Shown here in pieces: positions 1 through 11,631 of a stretch of DNA of 64,000 nt; positions within the stretch are counted from its first letter, which is position 1, and the number at the start of each line of letters is the position of its first letter. Source of the DNA: Arthrobotrys musiformis (lineage: Eukaryota; Ascomycota; Orbiliomycetes; Orbiliales; Orbiliaceae). The notes beneath the pieces were generated by a model. It had not been told where the DNA came from and made no database searches. It saw only the letters and a program-made list of their open reading frames with translations. The DNA lies in assembly GCA_036971715.1 (NCBI GenBank), contig JAVHJL010000001.1, positions 310,001 through 374,000 of the forward strand, given 5' to 3'. The translations under genes and the position numbers were made by a program.

Positions 1-322
1 TCATCCATTGCGATAGCTCAGAAAGTTCTTCACGGTTTTCATTGCCGGGGTAGATAGTAGATTGGAGGCCAATGACGCTTGGTTGGCCGAGGATGTAATG
101 GTAAGCGCATAACTCCTGGTACACTTTGTAACCTGTCTTGTCTTCGCTGGGCAGCCAGTGAAGGAACCCGTCGAGGTATTCGTAAAGATCTTGGAGGGTG
201 TTGATGTGGGCTAGTTCCTTAGCGCCGGATTCTTTGGCGGTTTTTATGGCGGTTTTGAAACGGTGTTGCCAGCCGTTGGCACCGATCAGATTAATGAGGG
301 ATTGGGTCACACGGTGAACCAT
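1..322 (-). CDS. Phosphatidylserine decarboxylase-like protein, N-terminal part (partial)
   Basis: The minus strand is open from an ATG at 320-322 to the left edge without a stop, giving about 107 residues. The translation has a motif reading FLHWLPSEDKTGYKV followed by QELCAYHYILGQPSV. This resembles the N-terminal 'PSDC' domain that precedes the catalytic domain in fungal phosphatidylserine-decarboxylase-related proteins (often tryptophan-decarboxylase-like). The catalytic domain would lie outside the window, so activity cannot be judged. No intron is needed in the visible part. The family assignment rests on recalled motif similarity and is moderate. The fact that this is coding is more certain. 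Confidence 0.5.
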   Translation of the reverse strand, partial: MVHRVTQSLINLIGANGWQHRFKTAIKTAKESGAKELAHINTLQDLYEYLDGFLHWLPSEDKTGYKVYQELCAYHYILGQPSVIGLQSTIYPGNENREELSELSQWM

Positions 323-3300
323 GGTGGCGATAGAAGGCGTGTGTACACGATCGATGTGTTTTGTATATAAAAGGTAGAGTACTGAAGCTACCCGCCCTGG
401 TCAACTGGATGTCAGATATATGGCCTGTGAGATCTGAGTAGGCGCGAATGAGTAAGGGAAGATATAAATCTATAGGAAGGGGGGGATATCAGGGCCCATT
501 ATATACGCAAACCCTTTTAACCTTTAAGTTGTATTATAGCATACTAGTACTGCCCTCTGTTTCTTGAAGATTTCTTATGATTTGCTACAAACGCCGTCGT
601 GCACGTGGGCACCAGGTATTCGTGTATTATGCCACCACCTGCCGGAAACCTCATCTAGATACCAATGTGCTAGACTTGTGTATCAGACTAGTATACAGAC
701 CATAACCCGTCCCACCAGCCCATCCCTTCGCATATCAGAATACCCCGCATTCCCCTCCTTCGTGAGGTCATTGGTCGATGCATGCATCTATAGACTGTCT
801 ATCAATTGTAATTCAACCCATCCAGCATAAATCATATCATACCAGAGCCCATGATCAGGGACTGCAGCAAGTGAGGGGCAACTGCATATATTTTGACATT
901 TTTTTTACGTCCCACGGCATACATTTAATGCACTCATGAATGCATGCATGCGACGAATGCGACTGCAAAAGGAGTTTATCTACCTCTTTCCGTGTCTATG
1001 CCACAGTCTATAGGCAGCTACTTCGTACGAATTCCACGCTGGTCAATTGGATCCATGAAGTCCTCGTGAGCCCGAAGTAAGGGAACATAATATAATGGCT
1101 TTCACCTAAACGATAGGAGGGGGGACGAGTAAACCAATACAGGAAATTGACTTCACAACGATCGTTCTGAAAGTAATGAACGCCTATAGCTAGTTTTCTT
1201 TCAACGCAAGGAAGAATTCTAGAACTGAGGATTATATGATAGTTCGTTTGCGAATCTCTAAAAAGTGGCAGGGAAACGGACGAGATACTGATACACTCCT
1301 GGAAGGTCTCTTTGACAAGAATCATTTATGACCTTCCCAGCTGAGGTCTCCAAAGCTCAGCCAAAGGGGGGGGGGGTAAAAATTCTGGAGTATGTGCGTC
1401 CTCGGGATTAACATGCTAAAATTCATAGCTTGTACTGAAAAATAATGGCGGGTAATCCTAGCGGGGTGCATGCATATGCGCACGTCAGGAATGCATTCTA
1501 CTTACATGGTAGCTATAGAATTATAGGTACAGGCGCGGGGTATACCACGAATGTACCAATGCAATATAGACTAACTCTGAACTAGTACCTGTACTGGAGC
1601 TCTTATGAATATAATTGACTACAGTGCGTGTTTCCTGTTGTTTCCTTAGGATTCCGGGGTTGAACTAATATTCACCAATGTATAAGTACCAGTAGATTGA
1701 ATGATTAGGTAAGAGATTCCCATATATCAAATTCGATTGAAACCAGGAGAGAGGTCGACTAGTTGTATCTTATACCTGGGTACTAGTACTGCTTCCTGTT
1801 ACGACAAGAACTGCAAAAATATTCTAACTTGACACACGTGTACACACCTACGGCTTTGTAAGATCAGACGTATATCTGTAAGGCATTATAATAATATTAG
1901 CTGTGCTGGGCCATGAGAAACTTACAAATTTTTGAATCACATTGTTCATCATGCCTCACAGTCGGACGAAATTTAATAATCAAATCGAAGTCGGATAGAA
2001 TTTGAGTCGCAATAGGAAGCACGCGCCATGGAGATCGTTTGGTGTGGCAGATAACACAGTTACACAAATCGAGCTGTCGAAATTCATTGATGAACATGAC
2101 ACTACATGAATTACGGCAGCTGCAGTATCGTGAAAATCGGAATAACTGTCGTTCTCGAACGCATGCATGCGAGTGAATATGCGAAATATTTAGAGGTATC
2201 CATGTATGGACATACATGTACATGTAGCAAGATATCCAACCAGCCAAGTTAGGCAAAATCCCTGGTTGAGAAGGTGTAAACGGGAGGCGAGATTCGATTC
2301 CATATGCATTCGAATCCAAACAAGAGGAAAACCTCAACAAAACCCCGCTTTTGACAAGGGGCCCCATCTATCCCAAAATGCAGAAGGGCAAGACCGAAGT
2401 CTAGATTCGACCCAAAACTAGGTGATATCTACCACAATTGATGCATTGAGTTCCGCAGAATGCATCGACGCGTAAGATCAACAAAAATTGATCGCAATTG
2501 GCCAATCGAAATCAAAGTTTATGGTTCGTGCATGCGGGAAGCTACCCGAGGAATGCTCGGATATGTAGGTGCGGCACGAAGTTTATCCAACCGAAACCGT
2601 CGATGCGACCGTCTAGGATATGGGTTTGAAAGTATTCCAGACGCACAGGCTGAACAGTGCAGTGCTACATTGCAAGCTAGTGCGATTTGCATGGTAGCAA
2701 TTAGTAAAATCCAGGAATTTCCATGACCAAGTAGGAAGCTTAAGGACGAGTACTCCGTATATACCTGGATGATATTATAGTGTTCCTTTCAACGATGTAC
2801 ATTTAATGAATTGCATTGACTTCTGCACTTAGCAACAGACCTCCTCGCTAGAGGGAAAGCCGGGCATTCAATTTTAGTGTTTGGCTATTGATACGTTCAA
2901 TTGAGACATAAAAATAGCGAAACTTTCTTGGAAGTAGATGATGTCTAGCATCCAATTACGTTCGGATTCGTGATCGATTAAAGTAATGACAATGCTCTGG
3001 ATTATACGACACACACCTAGGATTTACTGAAATTTTCAATAAATATCTAGTTAATATTATAAGCCTACCGGTAGCACGGAGCTCGCGTCTCAATCAAATA
3101 TAGGCTCTTGGAAGTCTATATATAGGTTAGGGGTCCTGGAGTTTGAGGGAATGTCAGACTTTGATATCGGGTGGCTGGCTTGTCCCAGGCCCAGCCCACC
3201 CGGGGTTGTACCACCTGGGTGGTAGTTGACATACCTCGTTGAAAATCAATACGTAGCCTCGTATACTGAGACTAAGACAGCCGTTATAAAGTCGATTGAT

Positions 3301-4246
3301 CAACTGGGAATTCAAAATCTGATACCATCAATGCATTGCGCTTTGTTGCCTTGCAACCCACACAGGATAAAAGCTCTACTGCCCTGATCGATTGAGCACT
3401 AATGGAGAGTTGCAAAATGCAATTCTTTGGAGTCAGCCATTCGAATTAAAGTTGAAGTATAAGTGGATACGATATAGAGAAATTTTCACTCCACACAGAA
3501 TTCATACTGCTCATGATAGATACTGGCTTTAAAGCTTTAAAATGAAGAAAATAGTACAACATGGTGTTTTAAAGCTAGAGGATGGCGGAAAGGGCGAATT
3601 GGAGAGAAAAAGAGGAGGTTGTGTGAAGAGCTATTTTTGCGGAATGTAAAAGAGATGTGAAGGGTCTAAGGGTATAAAATTGTAATAGAGGGTAGCCACC
3701 AATGACAGGAACGGAATCGAGAGCGAATCGAAACAAAGGGTCCAGGCGCACTCGAAGCAGGAGGATGTAGGGTAGGCAAAAAGTCGGCGTTCTGAGAAAG
3801 AGGGCGGCGACGACACAATGCATAGATCTATTTCCCGCTACCAACAAAAGAAAAAGTAAGGAAAAGGAAAGCACACAGGATGGGGGGAAAGCTTTGAATT
3901 AGAACAAAGTCCCAAAGGCAAAGCAAATTCTGTTTTCCCCGTGCTAGTAATAAGAAATCAAAATTTTGTCCGCAAAGCGAAAGGGAGAAAAAACGAATAA
4001 CGAGTAGCGGCGAATCAGCGTCATGAAAACGCGCAAAAGAAAGAACCGGGAAAACGCTGTTTCTGTGCATATACCTAAAGGTCAATTCTCCAAAAGGTGA
4101 GTCGGCTCGGCAACATATCTCCGGCTTGTTGCACCAGAAGGAGATAAAAAAATAGGATAAAGGAATCGAGAAACGTATCTGCAGCAAAAAAGTCTTTGAG
4201 GTAGTGACTTTTACTAGGACGATATACCTAACAGACTGAGGTCTGG
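323..4246. other. Gene-poor intergenic stretch, no supported gene
   Basis: Open frames here are short, start mostly at non-ATG codons, overlap on both strands and have no recognisable domain. The stretch contains an 11-base G run (1366-1376), several GCATGCATGC-like words (near 945 and 2160) and two loosely similar blocks around 385-480 and 1035-1140. It may be a decayed repeat landscape. I support no gene in it. Confidence 0.5.
1366..1376. repeat. Homopolymer G run (11)
   Basis: Eleven consecutive G bases in noncoding sequence. Tracts like this are prone to sequencing and assembly length error. Confidence 0.9.
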
Positions 4247-6034
4247 TTATACCTTTGCCTCCTCATCGGAGAATTCGATCGGGCAACCTCCACAATCAGT
4301 TTTGTTGCTATCGCTAGAAGACGGTTCACTCGACTCGCCGTCCCGATTATCGAGATGTAAACCCTCTAGCCCACTGACTAGGGGAGCTTTCTTCTCCGAT
4401 TTAAATGCTTGTGAAACATGGTATTTCTTATCGTGCCTACCAAGTCGTTTTGAGGTCTTATCTTTCTTGGGTTTTTCTTCTGGGTTTACTTTCATCTGCA
4501 TTTGGACGAGGCGGGAGGATCCGCCGACGGCCAACTTGGGTTCGCGAGACACGCGGGACATGATGGTTTTCGGGGCGGTATCAGTGCTTGTCATCGAAGC
4601 GAGGGCCTGTGAAACCTGCCAGTTAGTGTCAGGGAAATAGTAGCGCAGGGAGATATGGATGTCGCACAAAAGAATCAGTGTTGTGGCCAAACACGAACGA
4701 AATAAGCCTCTTCCCAGCAGTGAGATTTTCTGCCTTGACAGACATTATGCCGATGGCGGGCTCGCCCCAAATATTGGCCTTGCCATAGCCCTGAGAACCT
4801 AATCATGTGGACTGCATTAGAGAGACTTCCATAAACGAATCCATTCCTCGAGAAGCATCATACCCATAAAGTCGTCATTGATAACCCTCTTCATGGCTTC
4901 GAGCTCGTCAGTGGCGTCGTAGATGCGGTTGACAGCCTGGGAGGAGATTAAAGTGTGAAGCATATGTTCGCCCGTTCCGCTGACTACGGTGCCAACCTGT
5001 CGTTCTCCTCGATCTTTGACGAAAGTCCCAACCCCGATTAAAGCGGCAGGTCCAACTCGACCGGGTTGTTTCATCCCGATGCCACCACTTGATGAGCCAG
5101 CGGCCATATTTCCATACCTGTCGATGGAAATAGCGCCTACGGTATCAGTAACGAGGTCGAACTTTTGCTCAAGTAATTGCGGAGTCCCGGGTAGCTCTCT
5201 CGTGGGAGGTGGCAAAGCAGACCCAGCTTCCTGGATAGGACGAGTACTGGCTCCAAGGAGAGGAAAATCAGTGGTACGAGATCTATCCATGCCCTTTCCT
5301 CGGCGTTTCATAATTTCCTGATATTCGATCTCTTTTTGCCATTTTGAAAACCGGATGCGGGCCGAATGGGCGACGATAGATTCGTTACTGATGACAGGGA
5401 AGCGCTGCTCGCGAGCATAATCTACCGCGCCTTCTCCAACCACAAAGTTGGGGGGTACCCGCTTGAGGGTCATCGGCTGAGAGGACCGCTCCAGAATAAG
5501 ACGGGCAAGAGAAATGGGGTTTTGGATCTCTATGCTCTCAATATTAATATACTTTTTCCAAGGACAGGCGGAATGATGTATGGCACGTACGGGGAGTAGC
5601 ACCGATAGCACCGGTTCGGCCGAAGCTATCCATGATCGAAGCATCGGCTTCAACCACTCCATCGAAGTTGAGGTTGCTGCCATATCCACAGTTCGTGACA
5701 GGGTCATCCTCTAAAACTCGGATAGCAATCTCAACGGCATCAGTGGAAGTCCCCCCGGCCTTTAAAGCAGCCATTGCGGCTTGGCAAGCACTAAATAGAA
5801 AGAAGGGTCCTATATTTAGTAAAGGGACAAGTATACGCCAAAGGATCACTACGACAAGTAAACTTACTTTCGACAAGCCCTAAGGTGCTTCTGTTCGTTC
5901 TCGGTAGAATGGTACCCAGCGCCGGCATGCACGAAAATACAGCTATAATCTGGATGGTCATAGCCGGTCGAATATCGTCTGATAGTGGTGTACAGTGATT
6001 GGTCAGGAGACGCCTCGTTCAGACGAGGAGCCAT
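4247..6034 (-). CDS. Taspase-1 / asparaginase-2 family N-terminal nucleophile hydrolase
   Basis: The five-exon model is complement(4247..4606, 4668..4798, 4864..5529, 5591..5790, 5868..6034), coding for 507 residues with all phases closing. The start ATG is at 6032-6034. The family signature HAGAGYHS lies at residues 36-43 and GSNLN at about 93-97. The nucleophile motif DTVGA is at 251-255, so Thr252 is the predicted autocleavage and catalytic residue. SSGGIGMKQPGRVGPAAL follows at about 269-286. A GHNTDSF motif and an MSR motif near the C-terminus also match the family. Members autoprocess into alpha and beta chains. Taspase 1 is an endopeptidase and its relatives hydrolyse asparaginyl or aspartyl substrates. 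The spacer between the GEGA motif and Thr252 and a charged C-terminal tail of about 100 residues are longer than in animal taspase. The taspase or asparaginase substrate choice is not decided by the sequence. Confidence 0.88.
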
Positions 6035-7732
6035 TTGGAAGAATTCAGATGTTAGATCAAGGAGCGCGAAGTGGTCGGTGGAAGCTCAGAGTAACCAAGC
6101 GGGAGGTCGAGAAGAACGGGAGTGAAACCGAGTGAAGGCCTGAAGCTTGTGGAATACCAGAAAGAAGGGAGATGGTTGATGGGTGTAGCAGCCAGAGAGT
6201 GGATCCAAGAAGAGCCCCTCTAGAAGTAGCTTGTTGTTAGAAACTAGTCCATGGGGTCCACTGTATACAAAGCGGTCTGAAATCTTGATTAATGATTGAA
6301 TTCGGCTGGGTATTGCAGGTGGTCCCCGGCAATAGGCGTATTTACTATTCCATTGGCTGAGACCTACCATAAGTTCATATGCAGCCGATTAGCAGATCGG
6401 ATCGGCTTCAAAGAGCCAACAGCTGCAAACCAATTCGAAATCCCCCATGCAAAGCTGAGTCCGCGACACCGACAAACTGACACCGGAACCTTAGCGAAGG
6501 CTTGTTGTTTGAGGTTTATCCCCGACGACAAGATTTCTTGTGCTAGGACCGAAAAACGTGCGCACGTGCTTGGTGTGAGCAATATTGCCTCAACGAGGAT
6601 ACAAAAGAGCGAATAACCTCTGGATCTAGATCTGTCCGCCACGAGAATCGTATATCTGGCGCCTTATGAACGGAACAGGTGCATTGAGCTGCGTTTCAAA
6701 TTCTCGTGCTCTCGGCTAGGAGTTGGGGGTTGCCTTATCCCGTGAGCTAGGGCTGGCCGAAGGCGTTCTCTGGTGATGTTGAGGTCAGTTGGAGACTACG
6801 GGTGTTGGTTACGAGACTCTTGATCTTGAACCGTCGACGGTGTTGAGGCGCCAAGATCTCCGAAAATACCACACGACTTCCCTGCAAAAGATGCTTCCGC
6901 AGTGCACCGACAGATACGGGTCGGCCCCAGTGCAGAACGGTCCTTCCAACCGAACCTCAGATGCCCCGTCCTAAGATGTGGATGATGAATATGCCCGAAA
7001 CCTCGTTCACAAAGTATAAGGCCAAGGAGGGACTAGACTACAAAATCTATACCGGCGTCTTCATGCTTCACGTGGATACTATGCAACATCCCGAGAAGCA
7101 CGCGTACGTAGTTTTGCAAGATCCTGGCTTTGTCATCAGGTCTTGGCACCTTTGCCTTTCCGTCGACCGTCTCGTCGATCTATATAGATATATTATTATC
7201 TGCTAGTTTCTTGTTTAAAAAAAAAACAAATTCAAAAGTGTAAAATTTTTTTACAAAAAATTAAAAAAAGAGCTAAAATAAAGATGACATTTGGGGTTTG
7301 TGTCGTACACCAGAGCTGACTGAAGTATGATGCTCCTGAATAATGCGGCGGTGTAAATGAATCTACGAATATGTACATATATACGATATGTACTTTGGCC
7401 ATGGGGGTAATGGCTGCCATCATTGATATTGCAATATTGGTGTCAAAGCATCGAACTGTGGCAGAAAGCTAAAGCGATCGCTGTAAGAGCTAGAGGGAAT
7501 TCTCCTCAACATAGTCGAGGGATTACACAAAACCAATCTGGAGTTGCTGCAGGTGCAAAGGAAGTTATATCATAGCTATGGCGATATATGGGTCTGCCGT
7601 TAGGTTAGAGCCTTATGTTTTCATATCAAGAGTACCCTTATTTGCGCGGAAGGGGGAGCGGCCATAGACATTCCCTTATATTGTGGGGAGCTAGACTGAT
7701 GATAGCTTTCGGGATTATAACTTGAGCTCAGG
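6035..7732. other. Intergenic, no supported gene
   Basis: Only short overlapping frames occur. One plus-strand frame at 6961-7206 looks mildly coding but has no recognisable domain and no flanking exon that I could join. An A/T-rich low-complexity patch lies at 7216-7275. Confidence 0.5.
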
Positions 7733-8766
7733 CTAGCTGCGGTTACTACTCTGCCTGGTGCCCGCTAACTAAGAGGTCGAAAACTCCAAATCAACAAATA
7801 TCTTCGATTTTAAACCCTTTAGAGGAAAGGACATCAACTCACTTGAGAAGACAATATGCTAAAGCTTTTCATATCGCGGGTCGACGTAGTAAGCTTTGAA
7901 AAGTCCACTAATATTAAGTCCGCGGGTAGGTTGCACTTCTCGGAGTCTGCCGATTCCAGGCGTTTGACGTTCTTAAGCTTCCAGATATAAGGACACTTGC
8001 GGGCTTTGGAGGTATACATATAGCCACCTAGGTCCCGAGAAGGCCAATGGAGCTCGACGTCGGATATAAGGTTCTCGGCATCATCGAAGGTTGTGAATAG
8101 ACGCATGAAGAAACGGTCAACAGCCTTGGCATTAGTACCGTCGATTATAAGTCCGATTTCGATTTCTCTGAGGTCTGGTAGACGTTTAGGAGGGCCGTTG
8201 GGGCCTGTCCAGCCGTCGCAAGAGCCATAAACGCGCCACCCGTGATTGGTCAAAGCGTGATGGATAGAAAGCGACGCCAGAAGTGGCATTGATACAGTTA
8301 TATGCTCGAGGACTTTCCAAAGAACAGACCATGGTGAAACATCGAGGTAACCCAGTCTCGTGTCGTCGTAACTAAACGATCGGATGTTACAGAAAGGTTG
8401 TATGCTCTTGATTATTCGTGTTATGGCTTCGGCACGCGGGGTACCTTCCGTCCTCTTAATTTCTAAAATTATTTTCCTATTTGATTTCGGGGATGGTTAG
8501 TCTTGACTGCTACCACCAAATAGTATCAAGTATCGAACGGCCCGAGAGTACTACCTAACGTGGGTAGAATCTGCTACAATATCCGCGAAAGCCGGGTGGT
8601 AAAAGCATATCTCCCGTTTGTGTCGAACTCGCAGCTCCCTAAAATATCGCATGCCGGCGAAGGCCCTCCAGCGTCGACATACATGCATAACTTGTAACAA
8701 TTCATCCCTTTTCAGATAATTGAAGATTTGAATGAGAGTTTCGCCAGGTAGCGCGTTGGTCGCCAT
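7733..8766 (-). CDS. F-box protein (short)
   Basis: The model is complement(7733..7768, 7843..8452, 8555..8766), 285 residues. The start is the ATG at 8764-8766. A longer frame begins nine codons upstream, but the F-box begins right after the internal Met. The F-box (residues about 5-45) contains LPGETLIQIFNYLKRDELLQ and VCRRWRAFAG, the expected Skp1-binding pattern. The remainder (TRIIKSIQPFCNIRSF onward) is probably a leucine-rich-repeat-like substrate region but is too divergent to name. The first intron (8453-8554) is phase-consistent. The last tiny exon is tentative: reading through the GTGAGT donor gives a stop at 7834-7836 instead. The predicted role is substrate adaptor of an SCF ubiquitin ligase. 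The substrate is unknown. Confidence 0.65.
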
Positions 8767-9741
8767 TCTTAAAATGTGGAGGGGAGGAGGCACTGGGTTC
8801 AGTTATTTATCGCCCGTATCGGTCCTTCGAAGGAAAAAGATAATCAAATTGCAAGTGGAAAGCTCCGTTGATCAGTGCAGCGAGCATGAACAGAAGAACC
8901 GATTGGAATACCACAGCTTTATGGGCGTCCGTACTACCGTGCGGGGCCTCGAGCCAACTGGTCTAGGTGTATGTATGCCCAGACTATGAGTCCGTATAAC
9001 GGAGAAGGTAATATCAAAAGGCTAGAAGGGCCTCGAAAACAAGATCTGGGATCAATGCCTGAGGGGTTAAGTTGTAGGACAAAAATATCAATGGTCTAGA
9101 TAATATAATTCCACGCGACGGGCCCGGGGCTGAGCTGGACATGCATAGGAATCACTGCAGCGGTGATGTATCTGACCCAAGTGAGATACTTAGAAGCATG
9201 TGCGGATACGGAACCACCCATCCCTGGATTCGCCTGAGTTAGTACTTAGTCTTCAAATTGAGAGAAGCCGGCTGGTACATCTATTATGCATACGCGACTC
9301 ACGTAAGTTGGAGAGCCAGAGCTTCCCTAGCCTAAATTTGGCTTGTAACTTCAAAAAACGATGGGAGGAGCGAGTAAACCATAACGTTATCTAACGGCTC
9401 CGGATATCACCAGAATAGTTCATATTTCTCATGGGCACAAGAAGTACGTCAGTACCGTAGCCGCCTAGTTGAGGATGAGTCCAAGGCAAGGCCAGGCCAA
9501 GAGCTGTCTGCATCGACCGTGGCGCACCCACACATATATGTGGCGCGGCGTGGCTGGTAGTGTGTGCTCCCGCCAAGCCCAACAACCCCCAGTTACACAC
9601 CAGCCAAGTTAAGCCCGACGTAAGCTATCACGACTTCCCCCACACGACTTCCTCGCCGTTACACGACCTCTCACGAACCTCACACCCATCTTGCATCTGT
9701 ATCTGGACCGGTAGAAGCTCCCAGCTTCACCTCCAAGCACA
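8767..9741. other. Divergent intergenic region between F-box gene and ARP3
   Basis: This 975-base region separates two divergently transcribed genes and must hold both promoters. The last 150 bases before ARP3 are C-rich and pyrimidine-rich on the plus strand, as is common just upstream of fungal housekeeping start codons. No gene is supported. Confidence 0.5.
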
Positions 9742-11418
9742 ATGTCGACCTCTCAAACTCCCGCCGTTGTCATGGACAAGTAAGCTACCCCTCTAGCTCG
9801 CTCTCACATATCCAAAAGGACCTCCAGCTGACCAGCAATCTCTAGCGGAACGGGTTATTCTAAGCTAGGTTCGCTATACAATATCGATCCCCGTAATCAC
9901 CGGACTCGTACTTATATTTTTCACGATCCCAGGTTTTGCCGGCAATGACGCTCCATCATTTGTCTTTCCGACCGCTATTGCTACGAAAGCTGCAGCCGGA
10001 GGCGGAAGCGGCGGTGGCCGTCCTGCCGTCGCCCAGAAACCCAGTTTTCTTACCGGTGGTGCCGGACCTGGTGGACACTTATCTGCGAAGCGTGGAACGG
10101 AGGATCTCGACTTCTTTATTGGTGACGAAGCTTTGAACGCTGCTAAGGGACCGGGTACGCCTGTCTGAAATCGCGATGCTCACGACGCAACATCTGACGG
10201 GAGTGCTAGGCTACGGAATTGACTATCCCATCCGACACGGCCAAATCGAAAATTGGGTATATACACAGTATCCCCGAGATCCTTTGGGCATGGCTAATGG
10301 CAGGTTAGGATCACATGGAACGCTTCTGGCAATCCTCTATCTTCAAGTACCTTCGTGTCGAGCCCGAAGATCACTATTTCCTCCTTACCGAGCCGGTAAT
10401 ACCACAACTATTCTTGACAATCCGGCTAGACTGCGTCTGACATTTAGTCCTTTTAGCCTTTGAACCCTCCAGAGTCCCGTGAATCCACTGCCGAAATCAT
10501 GTTCGAGTCCTTCAACTGTGCCGGTCTCTACATCGCTGTCCAGGCCGTCCTTGCCCTTGCCGCCTCCTGGACTTCCTCGAAGGTTCAGGACCGCTCTTTA
10601 ACCGGTACAGTCATCGATTCTGGTGACGGTGTAACACACGTCATCCCCGTCGCCGAAGGTTACGTCATCGGTTCCTCGATCCGGTCTATCCCAATCGCTG
10701 GTCGTGACATTACATACTTCGTTCAATCCCTCCTCCGTGACCGTGGAGAGCCCGACAGCAGTCTAAAAACTGCAGAGAGTATAAAGGAAGAATTTTGCTA
10801 CGTCTGCCCGGATATCGTGAAGGAGTTCAGCAAGTACGACAGGGAACCTGATAAGTTCCAGAAGTATGTTGTGGACCAGGGAGCTGGCAGGAAAGTAACG
10901 GTCGATGTCGGATACGAACGGTTTTTGGCGCCAGAAATCTTTTTCAATCCGGAGATCAATAGCAGTGACTTTTTGACTCCCTTGCCTGAGGTTGTGGACG
11001 GCGTTATTCAGAGCTCGCCTATCGATGTGCGAAAGGGTCTCTACAAGGTAATATGCGACCTTGACCTAAGCTTTCTAGTTGTATTCACTGACAAGGGTCT
11101 TAGAACATTGTTCTATCTGGTGGTTCCACCCTTTACAAAGACTTCGGTCGTCGTCTGCAACGTGACATCCGCCACCTCGTTGACGCCCGTATCCGTCTCT
11201 CCGAACAACGCGCAGGTACATCCGTCCGCTCCAGCGGTCTCGAAGTTTCAGTTATCACACATAAACGCCAACGGTACGGTCCCTGGTTCGGTGGCAGTTT
11301 GCTCGGTCAAACACCGGAGTTCAGAAGTTACTGCCATACCAAGCAGGAATATGATGAAATTGGACCCAGTATTGTTAGACGATTCGCTTTGTTGGGTGGA
11401 CCGGGAGGAAACGCATAA
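9742..11418 (+). CDS. arp3: Actin-related protein 3, Arp2/3 complex subunit
   Basis: The seven-exon model is 9742..9779, 9846..9868, 9933..10154, 10210..10256, 10309..10395, 10457..11047, 11104..11418. It gives exactly 440 residues ending in LGGPGGNA. Recognisable actin-fold landmarks are MDNGTGYSKLG at the N-terminus (nucleotide-binding P1 loop), GYGIDYPIRHGQIENW, FKYLRVEPEDHYFLLTEPPL, and IDSGDGVTHVIPV (P2 loop). LSGGSTLYKDF and an AGTSVRSSGLEV segment typical of Arp3 follow. A Gly-rich insertion (AAAGGGSGGGRP) sits after PTAIATK in subdomain 2, as in other filamentous-fungal Arp3 proteins. The Arp2/3 complex nucleates branched actin at endocytic patches and hyphal tips. The intron-dense 5' end (exon 2 is only 23 bases) is usual for a conserved fungal gene. 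The length matches the family. Confidence 0.96.
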
Positions 11419-11631
11419 GCGCCTTCCCTCTTTCGCCGGTTTAGATGCTTTGGAGATGTTGATGATAGCAGTAGCGGGATTTTGTTCATACATTTCTTTG
11501 ATTGGTTACGGAATACAGAAAATCACATCTAGATACAAGGCACCTACTTATCTATCTATCATTAAAATCAGACACCGCGCGTACAGAGGCAAAAGAACGG
11601 CAAAAGGGCAAAAGGATGATTAAGACTAAAA

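Noticed and set aside
1897..2367. 156-residue minus-strand frame
   Set aside because: The composition looks random, a plus-strand frame overlaps it, and there is no motif or signal.
3160..3230. GC-rich hairpin-like sequence (GGTGGCTGG...CCAGCCCACC)
   Set aside because: It could fold, but it is not linked to any gene end or known element, and short GC dyads are expected by chance.
6961..7206. 81-residue plus-strand frame (MPRPKMWMMNMPET...)
   Set aside because: It is mildly coding-like but isolated, without a recognisable domain or splice partner, so not reported as a gene.
11418..11623. Apparent extension of the ARP3 frame to 11623
   Set aside because: That frame reads through the 11048-11103 intron and is out of phase. 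The spliced frame ends at 11416-11418 with the conserved Arp3 C-terminus.
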